Shown: piece by piece, positions 1 through 7,476 of the stretch | How positions within the stretch are numbered: the stretch's first letter is position 1 | Layout of the letters: each line of letters starts with the position of its first letter | From: an uncultured Erysipelotrichaceae bacterium | GTDB taxonomy: Bacteria; Bacillota_I; Bacilli_A; Erysipelotrichales; Erysipelotrichaceae | Reading direction: 5' to 3' | Assembly (NCBI GenBank): GCA_949296305.1 | Contig: CASFOT010000040.1 | Location: 1 to 39,595 of the forward strand | DNA length: 39,595 nt | Translations under genes and position numbers: made by a program | The notes under the pieces: generated by a model | What the model was told of the DNA's origin: nothing | What the model saw: only the letters and a program-made list of their open reading frames with translations | The model's database searches: none

Positions 1-460
1 AGTGACGACCCTTACAACAATTCGCTTATGTTAATCATATACATCTTTCCTCGCAATAGAGCGGATGTAGTTTCCACTTTTCTCACTTTGTTTCGGTTGC
101 TTTGCACCGTTCATTTTTTACTGGGCACTTACCGATAGGAATACTACGAGAAAGAAGTAGTAGCATTTCTACAATTAAAGTAGCGACTTTCAAGTCGTAC
201 ACTACGACCTCAGCTGACTTCCCTTAGTGAACCTTTTTCGACCGATGGTACCATCACTGATTTTAAAGTTTACTGGACTTCATCGTCTAAAGGACCTCCC
301 GGGGTAATTCACTAATCCTATCTCTTTCACAACGCCTTCTTATCCACCATTTAGCCTTATATCAAGTTTCTGTTCGTACGATCGAAAGAGTCACTACACT
401 TGGCGGTAACTACCTGTGGCTGGTTTATCTCCAACTGAATTAGTGCCATGCCCGGCACAC
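1..460 (-). mobile_element. Group IIC-type intron, 5' part (cut by window edge)
   Basis: Read on the minus strand, the segment begins GTGTGCCGGGCATGG, fitting the group II 5' consensus GUGYG and the start of class C introns such as the Bacillus halodurans one. Further class C hallmarks follow in order: CGAACAGAAACTTGATATAAGG (positions about 399-378), TTACCCCGGGAGGTC, and GGGAAGTCAGCTGAGGTCGTAG just before the usual position of the intron-encoded protein. The 5' splice junction is at 460/461. It lies immediately downstream of an intrinsic terminator hairpin and U-tract, the preferred target of group IIC introns. The reverse transcriptase, domains V and VI and the 3' junction would lie beyond the left edge, so whether the intron is complete or active cannot be judged. 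A short reading frame (114 to 31) ends in TAA inside the window. Confidence 0.85.
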
Positions 461-490
461 AAAGAAAACGATGATCAAAAATGACCATCG
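461..490 (-). terminator. Intrinsic terminator of the 6S-like RNA; intron target
   Basis: On minus, CGATGGTCA (490-482), loop TTTT and TGATCATCG (477-469) form a 9-bp stem with one G-U pair, followed by TTTTCTTT. The group II intron starts on the next base. Confidence 0.8.
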
Positions 491-653
491 TATTTTTTAT
501 GTACCTTGAGAAGCGAGATCTTTTCCCTGTATATACAGGTGGGCAACCTGTGTAAATTTTTAGGATTCCTGCGCGTAGCAGGCGTTCACACCAAATTACA
601 ACATCCGGTTTCCCGTATCTCAAATTGTCGGAAAAATGTATACTTCTCAAGGC
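461..653 (-). ncRNA. ssrS: 6S RNA (bsrA/ssrS type) candidate
   Basis: 6S RNA binds the housekeeping RNA polymerase holoenzyme and mimics an open promoter. This locus has the expected architecture. An extended -10 (TGCTATACT, -10 at 665-660) lies about 7 nt before a ~190-nt transcript that ends in an intrinsic terminator. A perfect 10-bp closing stem pairs CCTTGAGAAG (652-643) with CTTCTCAAGG (513-504). Between the arms is a rod-like region with local hairpins (CCTGC/GCAGG near 583-569; CAGGT/ACCTG near 551-536) and an unpaired stretch that could form the central bubble. Position supports it: in Bacillus subtilis bsrA lies just downstream of aspS, and here it follows hisS-aspS on the same strand. 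No protein product is credible. I have not folded it or compared it with the covariance model; another structured RNA is possible. Confidence 0.68.
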
Positions 654-659
654 AACTTT

Positions 660-665
660 AGTATA
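660..665 (-). promoter_or_regulatory. Extended -10 promoter of the 6S-like RNA
   Basis: TATACT preceded by TG one base upstream (TGcTATACT). I see no convincing -35 hexamer at 16-18 bp. Start predicted near 653. Confidence 0.55.
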
Positions 666-771
666 GCAAATTTTTTTTGAAAGTATACTCTTGACATTTA
701 TATTTTCAGATGAAATGGCATTTTCAGGCAAAATCGGTTAAAATATTGGTAAGAAACGGATGTGAATCATA

Positions 772-1365
772 ATGTCAAATAAGGAAAAATTTATCGAGAT
801 CTATCGTACCTATATCCATCGGGATGGAAGTGACAAACTATTGGATTTTCTCTTAAGCCGAAATTGTGATTTTTTTGAAGCTCCTGCGAGCACCCGTTTT
901 CACGGTTCTTATAAAGGAGGTTTGGTCGAACACAGCCTCAACGTATACGAATGTCTGAAGGATTATCTTTCGAGAGAACGTGTGCGCGAGCTGTATGGCT
1001 TGAAAGGAATAAGCGAAGAAAGCATTGCTATTACAGCCTTGCTTCATGATATTTGCAAAGTAAATGTCTATCATCCTTCAAAACGTAATGTAAAAATCGA
1101 TGGTCAATGGCAAAGTGTCGATACTTTTGAATTTCAGGATGATCTGCCATACGGACATGGAGAAAAAAGCGTATATATGATCACTGGTTTTATGCGTTTG
1201 ACCCGCGATGAAAGTTTTGCAATTCGCTATCATATGGGGTTTGCAAGCGAATTTGATAATCCACGCAGCGTCGGATATACATTCGAACATTTCCCGCTTG
1301 CTTTTGCACTAAGCACAGCTGATATGGAGGCTACTTATTTTTTAGAAAGCAGCAAAAGCAAATGA
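772..1365 (+). CDS. HD-domain phosphohydrolase-family protein
   Basis: A 197-aa soluble protein with a complete HD metal site: H54 in LVEHSLNV, the H92-D93 doublet in LLHDICK, H129 in the GHGEKS motif, H154, and D184 in STADMEAT. HD proteins are metal-dependent phosphohydrolases acting on nucleotides, cyclic nucleotides or nucleic acids. The substrate here cannot be read from sequence, though the GHGEKS signature recurs in small stand-alone HD hydrolases of gut Firmicutes and in the HD part of YhaM-type exonucleases (family recollection). It is transcribed divergently from the 6S-like RNA, has a weak Shine-Dalgarno (GGATGTGA), and ends before a strong hairpin terminator. It is one of only two protein genes on the plus strand. 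Confidence 0.85.
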   Translation: MSNKEKFIEIYRTYIHRDGSDKLLDFLLSRNCDFFEAPASTRFHGSYKGGLVEHSLNVYECLKDYLSRERVRELYGLKGISEESIAITALLHDICKVNVYHPSKRNVKIDGQWQSVDTFEFQDDLPYGHGEKSVYMITGFMRLTRDESFAIRYHMGFASEFDNPRSVGYTFEHFPLAFALSTADMEATYFLESSKSK

Positions 1366-1440
1366 TCTTCTTTTTATGTCAAAGAACTTCTTTTTGTTAT
1401 GTTAATGAATGGCTTCAACACAGCCAATAATGACAATCGA

Positions 1441-1488
1441 TAATGAACCTCATTATTTAGACACTCAAATAATGGAGGTTCATTTTTA
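1441..1488 (+). terminator. Terminator of the HD-domain gene
   Basis: Long stem ATGAACCTC-ATTATTT against AAATAAT-G-GAGGTTCAT with a single bulged G, then TTTTTATT. Confidence 0.8.
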
Positions 1489-1490
1489 TT

Positions 1491-2007
1491 ATGATGAAAT
1501 GTACAAAATCCAAACATAGATTTAGATGGCCAACGAAAGCAAAATTATCCTCTTTTTTAAGCATTTCATCATTTCTAGAGACCTTTTTTCAATATACCAA
1601 CAACCCTGAATTGTTTCAATATGCAGAATCATGCGTTTGATAAACAGGAAATTTTAGATTATCCTCTAATCCTATTTTCATTTTAAGAAGGAAACTGCTC
1701 GTACAATTGAACAAAGTAACTTTCTATAGATCAATGGAATGCCGCAAGACTATATGTATACGCCACAAACATCTGCGGATTGAACGTTTATGATGAAAGA
1801 ATGTCACGAACAAAACATACAAAGATTCATAAAACAAAAGGATCGTTCCTGTTCAGTATGGGGCAAACTTCAATCGTTATATTTTTCCAACTAACTTTTT
1901 GGTCATCTCCGTACAGGAATCAATCCTTTTTAATTATATGTAAATCAATCTTTGTATGTAGTCAATCAATCAAGTTCTCTTCAATCAGTTATTTGTTTAT
2001 TTTGCTT
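1491..2007. other. Gene-poor interval, possibly decayed coding sequence
   Basis: About 500 bp between the HD-gene terminator and the stop of the flavodoxin gene. Open frames are short and broken. The frame from 1491 runs 50 codons with plausible composition and then stops, and an 83-codon frame at 1780-2031 has no Shine-Dalgarno and no recognisable motif. Neither strand gives a stretch I can assign to a transposase or other family. It may be the remnant of a lost gene or insertion sequence. Confidence 0.4.
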
Positions 2008-2472
2008 TCATCTGTCATTCGTGCTTATTAAAAGCAATCGATCTATTTTATTGGTCATCTTGTGCATGTCTTTTTCATTTGGATGTCCTTTTGCAATGCC
2101 TCCAACATATCGTAGCAACCCATACGTATCATAACCACGGCAATAAACAGATCCAACATAGTCGCTTTTACGTTCGATCAACAGCTGCTTGACTTCTTTT
2201 TCATAATTAAGATAACGAAGTCCGCATGTATACAGGAACATCGTCTTCTTTTCTTTCAAAGGCAGATGTCTGATCCATTCGATCAGCTTTTTATGAGCAT
2301 GATTGCAGTAAATCCCCGAAGCAAAGATCACCAGGTCATAATGAGCTATATCAGGCACTGGCTCATGAAGCACAGAAATTACCGTAGCATTTAAATGATC
2401 AGCTATTCTTCGTACTGTCTTTTCTGTGTTTTGATGATGAATCGAAGCATATAAAATAAGTACGTTTTGCAT
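2008..2472 (-). CDS. Flavodoxin-domain protein (HemG-like family)
   Basis: A 154-aa flavodoxin-fold protein. The N-terminus NVLILYASIHHQNTEKT is a strand followed by the phosphate-binding loop for FMN, in the form seen in small flavodoxins with an S-x-H-x-x-N-T-x-K pattern. FASGIYCNHAHKKL matches the second FMN-contacting loop. Members serve as electron carriers or as HemG-type quinone oxidoreductases; which applies here is unknown. I chose the start at 2472 (MQNVLIL) rather than the longer frame starting inside aspS, because it falls one base after the aspS stop and begins exactly at the first strand. No clear Shine-Dalgarno is present, so translational coupling to aspS is likely. Third gene of the hisS-aspS unit. 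Confidence 0.8.
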   Translation of the reverse strand: MQNVLILYASIHHQNTEKTVRRIADHLNATVISVLHEPVPDIAHYDLVIFASGIYCNHAHKKLIEWIRHLPLKEKKTMFLYTCGLRYLNYEKEVKQLLIERKSDYVGSVYCRGYDTYGLLRYVGGIAKGHPNEKDMHKMTNKIDRLLLISTNDR

Positions 2473-2473
2473 A

Positions 2474-4213
2474 TCAAGCTTTGATGGCAATGTGCAGTTC
2501 ATCCAATTGCTTTTCATCTACACTGCTTGGTGCCTCACTCATCAGATCGCTCGCACTGGCAGTTTTTGGAAATGCGACAACATCTCGTATATTGTCTGTT
2601 CCTGCCAAGATCATGACCAATCGTTCTAACCCGATTCCAACTCCACCATGAGGCGGCGTGCCATAACGGAAAGCTTCTAAGAAGAAACCAAAACGGCGTT
2701 TAGCTTCTTCTTTGCTCATGCCGATTGCTTCGAAAACCTGTTCTTGCAGCTGCTGATCATGAATACGAATAGAACCACTTAACAGCTCGTAACCATTCAA
2801 GACTAAATCATACGCTCTAGAATAACAATTCGCTTTATCATTCATCAATTTGTCTACATCTTCTAAGTTTGGTGATGTAAAAGGATGATGAGCAGCGACA
2901 TAACGGCCTTCCTCTTCGCTATATTCAAACATCGGGAAGTTTGTTACCCATAAGAATCGATAAGTTTGTTGATCAATCAGATCCAGATCGTGTCCAAGCT
3001 TCACACGCAATGCGCCTAAAGCTGTTTGTGAAACTGTTTTTTTATCCGCAACGAACAACAACAGATCATTCTCTTCGACTTGAAGTTTCTGCTTCAAAGC
3101 GTCCTTTTCAGCATCACTGATCACTTTCGCAATGCTGCCAGAGAAGCCATCTTTTCCGTATTTCAAGAAAGAAAGTGCTTTGGCACCATAGATCCGAACG
3201 TGTTCTTGCAATTTGTCAAGTTGTTTACGTGAGAATCGATCGGCAGCATTTTTTACAACGATCGCATTGATCTCACCACCTTGTTCTAAGATATTTTTAA
3301 AGATGGTAAATTCTGTCTGTTCAAATATTTCATTTACTTGCTGCAATTCCATTCCAAAACGCAGATCTGGCTTGTCGCTGCCAAAGCGGCGCATACATTC
3401 GACATATGGGATCCGTTCAAAACCAGATAATTCGATTCCTTTTGTCTTTCTGAAAATTTCGCGCATCAGTCCTTCCACCATTGCGAAAACATCCTCTTCT
3501 TCAACAAAGCTCATCTCAATATCGATTTGTGTAAATTCTGGCTGACGGTCTGCTCGAAGATCCTCGTCACGGAAGCAGCGCGCTATTTGAAAGTATTTTT
3601 CTAATCCGCCAATCATTAACAACTGCTTATAAATCTGCGGAGACTGCGGCAAAGCATAAAATCCTCCTTTGGTAATACGGCTTGGAACCAAATAATCACG
3701 TGCGCCCTCAGGTGTAGATTTACATAAAATTGGTGTTTCAATTTCTAGAAAACCGCAATCCGACAAATAATTACGTGTGATCATTGTAACTTGATGACGC
3801 AATTTTAAATTCTTTTGTAAGCAAGGTCGACGCAGATCTAAATAACGATACTTTAAACGCGTATCTTCCAATGCATCAGTTTCATCTGCAATGATCAAAG
3901 GCGTCGTATCTGCCGTATTGATGATTTCAACGGAAGAAACCTTGATTTCAATATCGCCAGTCGGTAAATTCGGATTTTTATCTTGACGTTCTACAACGAC
4001 TCCTTGTGCACATAATACATATTCGTTTCTTACATCAACGACCTGAGGTGAAATCGTTTCATCAAAGACCAACTGCGTGATTCCTTCACGATCGCGGAGA
4101 TCGATAAAGACCAACGCACCAAAATTACGCCTTTTTGCAACCCATCCCTCTAATACGACTTGTTTGCCTGCATCCTGTAAACGCAGTTCCCCATTGTTAT
4201 GTGTTTTTCTCAT
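2474..4213 (-). CDS. aspS: Aspartyl-tRNA synthetase
   Basis: A 579-aa class II synthetase, close to the ~590 aa usual for bacterial AspRS. An OB-fold anticodon-binding domain comes first (EGWVAKRRNFGALVFIDLRD). The catalytic core follows, with motif 2 (FRDEDLRADRQPEFTQID), the bacterial GAD insert in the middle, and motif 3 near the end (GIGLERLVMIL). It charges tRNA-Asp in the cytoplasm. It lies 11 nt downstream of hisS, the same pairing as in Bacillus and many Firmicutes, and shares the hisS T-box leader. From sequence alone I cannot tell whether it is discriminating or also charges tRNA-Asn. Confidence 0.97.
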   Translation of the reverse strand: MRKTHNNGELRLQDAGKQVVLEGWVAKRRNFGALVFIDLRDREGITQLVFDETISPQVVDVRNEYVLCAQGVVVERQDKNPNLPTGDIEIKVSSVEIINTADTTPLIIADETDALEDTRLKYRYLDLRRPCLQKNLKLRHQVTMITRNYLSDCGFLEIETPILCKSTPEGARDYLVPSRITKGGFYALPQSPQIYKQLLMIGGLEKYFQIARCFRDEDLRADRQPEFTQIDIEMSFVEEEDVFAMVEGLMREIFRKTKGIELSGFERIPYVECMRRFGSDKPDLRFGMELQQVNEIFEQTEFTIFKNILEQGGEINAIVVKNAADRFSRKQLDKLQEHVRIYGAKALSFLKYGKDGFSGSIAKVISDAEKDALKQKLQVEENDLLLFVADKKTVSQTALGALRVKLGHDLDLIDQQTYRFLWVTNFPMFEYSEEEGRYVAAHHPFTSPNLEDVDKLMNDKANCYSRAYDLVLNGYELLSGSIRIHDQQLQEQVFEAIGMSKEEAKRRFGFFLEAFRYGTPPHGGVGIGLERLVMILAGTDNIRDVVAFPKTASASDLMSEAPSSVDEKQLDELHIAIKA

Positions 4214-4224
4214 TATTCTTACTC

Positions 4225-5547
4225 CTATTCATGATGGTGACCGCATGTACAGCCACTTTCTTCTGCTTGATCTTCACCAAACAATCGGTCCATAACCGCT
4301 ACGATATCTTCCATTGGAACAGTATGCTGTTTTTGTGTCTCAATTTCTTTGATTGTTACTTGTTTGGTTTCTAATTCTTTATCTCCTAAGAATACCGCCA
4401 TTTTTGCGTGTTTTCGCTCAACGCTCTTAAACTGTGCTTTAAATGAACGGCCTAAATAGTCCATATCACAGCGATATCCATTGCTGCGCAGCTCTGTAAC
4501 CATCTGTAATGCTGCAGTCTTTGCTTCAGCAGCAAGACAGAGCACATACACATCGAGTCCATTCTCTTCACTTAATTCAATACCTTCAGCCTCACAAGCA
4601 ATCAACAGGCGTTCTAACCCCATTGCCCATCCGATGCCGCTCATTCCTTTAGGTCCGCCAAAGTATTCTACCAAACCATCATAGCGCCCGCCGGCAAACA
4701 CAGTGGACTGTGCTCCCATTTCTTTATTCATCGATACTACTTCGAATACTGTATGCGTATAGTAATCTAATCCTCGTACCAAACGATCATCGATCTCATA
4801 TGGAATACCAAGAGCATCTAATCCCTCAAGGACTGCTTTGAAATAGGCTTGTGATGCATCATTCAAATAATCGCTCATCTTTGGTGCACTTTTCATCACA
4901 TCCAGATCATGATCGATCTTGCAATCCAAGATTCGAAGCGGATTTTGTTCATATCGCCGCTGGCAATCCGGACACATCGTTGTGATTGCATCTTTAAAAT
5001 GTGCACGAAGTGCCTTTCGATAGGCATTGCGTGATTCATCATCGCCTAATGTATTGATCAGTACTTTTAGATCACTTAAACCTAATGCTGAAACAAAAGA
5101 CCACCCTAAAGCAATTGCTTCAACATCGATCATTGGATCTTTGGCACCAAGAACTTCTACGCCAAACTGATTAAAAATGCGCATACGGCCTTTTTGTGGG
5201 CGTTCATGGCGAAATTGTGGACCAACATAATACATTTTTAGCGGCAGATCCGGCTGGCCATATAATTTATGTTCAACAAAGGAACGGACTACTCCAGCAG
5301 TACCTTCTGGCCGCAATGTGAGTGAAGTAGAACTATTTTCTAATTGAAAAGTATACATTTCTTTATTGACCATATCGCTGGAATCATTTCCACGTTTGAA
5401 AACATTTGTATGTTCAAAGATTGGTGTACGAATCTCTTCGTAATTATACACATAACAAAACTGACGGATCAATTCTTCCAGTCGATGCCATTTGCTAATA
5501 TCCTGCGGCAAGATATCTTGTGTTCCTCTAGGTACTTGATAACTCAT
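4225..5547 (-). CDS. hisS: Histidyl-tRNA synthetase with Cys/His-rich tail
   Basis: A 440-aa class II synthetase that charges tRNA-His. It starts with MSYQVPRGTQDILP, the typical HisRS opening. It carries motif 2 (FRHERPQKGRMRIFNQFGVE), the HisA loop LVRGLDYYTHTVFE, motif 3 (GIGWAMGLERLL), and a C-terminal anticodon-binding domain. The start has a strong AAAGGAGG six bases upstream. Unusual feature: the last dozen residues include GCTCGHHHE, two cysteines and three histidines beyond the normal domain end, which look able to bind a metal. First gene of the hisS-aspS-flavodoxin operon, controlled by the T-box leader immediately upstream. Confidence 0.97.
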   Translation of the reverse strand: MSYQVPRGTQDILPQDISKWHRLEELIRQFCYVYNYEEIRTPIFEHTNVFKRGNDSSDMVNKEMYTFQLENSSTSLTLRPEGTAGVVRSFVEHKLYGQPDLPLKMYYVGPQFRHERPQKGRMRIFNQFGVEVLGAKDPMIDVEAIALGWSFVSALGLSDLKVLINTLGDDESRNAYRKALRAHFKDAITTMCPDCQRRYEQNPLRILDCKIDHDLDVMKSAPKMSDYLNDASQAYFKAVLEGLDALGIPYEIDDRLVRGLDYYTHTVFEVVSMNKEMGAQSTVFAGGRYDGLVEYFGGPKGMSGIGWAMGLERLLIACEAEGIELSEENGLDVYVLCLAAEAKTAALQMVTELRSNGYRCDMDYLGRSFKAQFKSVERKHAKMAVFLGDKELETKQVTIKEIETQKQHTVPMEDIVAVMDRLFGEDQAEESGCTCGHHHE

Positions 5548-5563
5548 AATTTCCTCCTTTAAA

Positions 5564-5590
5564 TAAAAAAAACGCCCTATCTAAGGACGT
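5564..5590 (-). terminator. Conditional terminator of the hisS T-box
   Basis: ACGTCC-TTAGATA-GGGCGT stem-loop followed by TTTTTTTT. It is mutually exclusive with the antiterminator that contains the T-box core. Confidence 0.85.
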
Positions 5591-5776
5591 AATTGTACGC
5601 GGTACCACCTTAGTTCACATCAAAAGATGTGCCCTTCTCTCCATAACGCCGATCCCGCGATCATCCATTTCCTGATGATTCCTCCAAAGTGTCTGTTTTC
5701 ATTCAAAGACAAAGTGTTGCACCAACCCACTCTTCTCTACGCTCTTTTTCATGAAACACTCTTTTTCAACAGATAT
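5564..5776 (-). promoter_or_regulatory. T-box leader of the hisS-aspS operon (specifier GAC/CAC)
   Basis: Transcription-antitermination riboswitch that senses uncharged tRNA. The T-box core AAGGTGGTACCGCG is at 5611-5598. The terminator stem ACGTCC/GGGCGT is at 5590-5572 and is followed by an eight-U tract. The apical part of stem I has the GGTTGGTGCAAC signature. In the 3' side of stem I the sequence is CAGACACTTTGGAG. Aligned with the alaS leader in this window (CAGCTACTTTGGAG), the specifier register gives GAC (Asp; 5693-5691), with CAC (His; 5691-5689) overlapping it. Confidence 0.93.
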
Positions 5777-5782
5777 ACCTAT

Positions 5783-5811
5783 AGTTTATTCATTGTTTTC
5801 TTCTTTGTCAA
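5783..5811 (-). promoter_or_regulatory. Sigma-A promoter of the hisS operon
   Basis: TTGACA (5811-5806), 17-bp spacer, TAAACT (5788-5783). It sits just downstream of the stop codon of the zinc-ribbon gene and predicts a start near 5776. Confidence 0.85.
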
Positions 5812-5829
5812 TCATTTTTAAAAGATTGC

Positions 5830-6213
5830 TTAATACCATTCTCCAAAGACATTGTCCCAATCTGAAGAATGATGATCAAAAGAATCATATTGATCAGATA
5901 CATCATACCAATCATTTAAGTGAAAAGGATTCAATTGAAACATACACGCTAAGACCACAACAACAAGAAGCAGTCCACCAAAAATTGATGAAAAGATAAC
6001 TGCCAACGTTTTTCCAACACCAAAAGGCTTTCTGTGCAAGCCATCAGAAGATAGATCTTCCTTTTGGTTATCCACGATAGTCTGATCTATATCATCAGTT
6101 TTTTCCTCCATTTGTTCAGCTATATGATCTTTTTCAATTGAGTTCATCACATAACCGCAAAACGGGCAATGATCAAAGCCTTCGCTTTCTTTACCACAAA
6201 AAGCGCATTTCAT
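5830..6213 (-). CDS. Zinc-ribbon single-pass membrane protein
   Basis: A 127-aa protein. An N-terminal zinc ribbon has two CxxC pairs (CAFC at residues 3-6, CPFC at 16-19), then an acidic linker of about 50 residues, one hydrophobic span (about 73-92, rich in Val, Leu and Ile), and a short acidic, aromatic tail ending DNVFGEWY. The layout suggests a cytoplasmic ribbon and a short external tail. No function can be assigned. It lies 13 bp downstream of the VanY-type carboxypeptidase gene and is probably cotranscribed with it, so a role near the envelope is plausible but only inferred. Confidence 0.75.
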   Translation of the reverse strand: MKCAFCGKESEGFDHCPFCGYVMNSIEKDHIAEQMEEKTDDIDQTIVDNQKEDLSSDGLHRKPFGVGKTLAVIFSSIFGGLLLVVVVLACMFQLNPFHLNDWYDVSDQYDSFDHHSSDWDNVFGEWY

Positions 6214-6226
6214 TTTTTACCTCCTT

Positions 6227-7393
6227 TTAACGATTCGAATAATATTCTTCTAAAGAAAGAATTTGTTCATGAAGATAGTGCGCTAAAGGCACACCGACGT
6301 AGCGATAATGCCAAGGCTCATAAATATATTGCGTAATATCTTCTTTTCCTTCTGGATAACGAACAATCCAACCATATTGGTATGCGTGTTTTTCCATCCA
6401 TTGTCCTAAAACACTTGTTTGTAGATCATCATGCAATTGATCATCATAACTAAGATCTAAAGCAAGTCCAAGTTCATGTTCGCTGGAACGTGGACGAGCA
6501 CTATAGCTAGCTGCATCAGGATCTATTTCTAAATAACTATTAAATAACATTTCTTGGTAAGCTTGTGTGCGAAACGAACTGACAACATTGACTGCAATGC
6601 CATCTTGTTTTGCTGCAGCATACAATTGCTCCCATGCATCAGCTGCTTCTTTTCGTAGATAGTGAGCAGTGTTCGCATCATGATTGATCATCTGCAGATC
6701 ATCTGGCTCCCAGCCATCCGGAAGAACATGAGAAGGATTTAATAAGAGCGTCAGATCTTCCGTATCCTTTTGTAAAAACAATTGTTCTCCTTGCTCATTA
6801 TTTACTGTTTTATCTAGCACCTCTATTTCAATTTCCATCGTAGATTCATTACCGCTTTGATCATGGATCTTCACGATTCCTTTTTTGATCCCTGCTTTGC
6901 TCGTATCAATATCTGATAAAGAAATGGTTGATAATAGATCCATATCATATGCATCATAGACGGTTAACTGTAAATTTTCTTTTGTAAATGGCTTTCCTAT
7001 TTGTGCCACATATGATTTAGTTCCATCGATCACAGGTGCAGTTGTATCTACGATTTCCACCACATAACGAACATACATTTCATCGTCGATTCCATAATCG
7101 AATGTATAAGTACCTAAATTTACTGGTTCATTCATATTCGTTAATAATTCAATATCTGCAGTGATGTCTTGATCATCTTTGGTTACTTTCAATTGACTTA
7201 AAAACTGATCGGAAATCTCTTGCAGCACCAATCCCTGTCTATATTCAATCGTTTCTCGGTATTGATCTCGAATCTGCTGGCCTTGGTACTCAATCTGTAC
7301 ATTTGAACCTGATAAGAAGAAGTATACAGCCGTCGCCAAAAAAAGGAGCGGTATTCCTAGTAAGATCATTTTATTTAATTTTACATTGTTCAT
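6227..7393 (-). CDS. VanY-type D-Ala-D-Ala carboxypeptidase with Ig-like domain
   Basis: A 388-aa exported or membrane-anchored peptidoglycan hydrolase. Residues about 8-28 form a signal anchor. A region with a bacterial Ig-like fold follows (APVIDGTKSYVAQIG...DQSGNESTMEIEIEV). The C-terminal third is a VanY/DdcY metallopeptidase: VVSSFRT, the zinc-ligand motif SSEHELGLALDLS, and EPWHYRYVG near the end. The enzyme removes the terminal D-Ala from muropeptides and is penicillin-insensitive. I start at 7393 because AGGAGTGATAAA precedes that ATG; the longer frame has no Shine-Dalgarno. There is no sign of a van gene cluster, so a housekeeping wall-trimming role is more likely than glycopeptide resistance. 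Confidence 0.87.
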   Translation of the reverse strand: MNNVKLNKMILLGIPLLFLATAVYFFLSGSNVQIEYQGQQIRDQYRETIEYRQGLVLQEISDQFLSQLKVTKDDQDITADIELLTNMNEPVNLGTYTFDYGIDDEMYVRYVVEIVDTTAPVIDGTKSYVAQIGKPFTKENLQLTVYDAYDMDLLSTISLSDIDTSKAGIKKGIVKIHDQSGNESTMEIEIEVLDKTVNNEQGEQLFLQKDTEDLTLLLNPSHVLPDGWEPDDLQMINHDANTAHYLRKEAADAWEQLYAAAKQDGIAVNVVSSFRTQAYQEMLFNSYLEIDPDAASYSARPRSSEHELGLALDLSYDDQLHDDLQTSVLGQWMEKHAYQYGWIVRYPEGKEDITQYIYEPWHYRYVGVPLAHYLHEQILSLEEYYSNR

Positions 7394-7441
7394 TTTATCA
7401 CTCCTAAGTAACATTCTAGCATAGAAATCCGTCCTCGTATA

Positions 7442-7473
7442 TGAAAATAACCTCTGTCTACAAGACAGAGGTT
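7442..7473 (-). terminator. Terminator after the YebC gene
   Basis: Strong stem AACCTCTGTC-TTGTA-GACAGAGGTT on minus, followed by a weak T-tract (ATTTTC). Confidence 0.7.
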
Positions 7474-7476
7474 AGC

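Noticed and set aside
1-460. Left end read as part of a ribosomal RNA gene
   Set aside because: Some short runs resemble rRNA, but the minus strand matches class C group II intron hallmarks in the correct order, and the rRNA match fails over longer stretches.
357-731. 124-codon open frame on minus
   Set aside because: It spans the intron 5' junction and the terminator and closing stem of the 6S-like RNA; no ribosome site, no known motif.
1780-2031. 83-codon open frame on plus
   Set aside because: No Shine-Dalgarno, biased composition of an AT-rich non-coding stretch, runs into the antisense of the flavodoxin gene.
6227-7393. VanY as a glycopeptide-resistance gene
   Set aside because: No vanH, vanA/B or vanX, and no two-component system nearby; the domain layout fits an ordinary wall carboxypeptidase.
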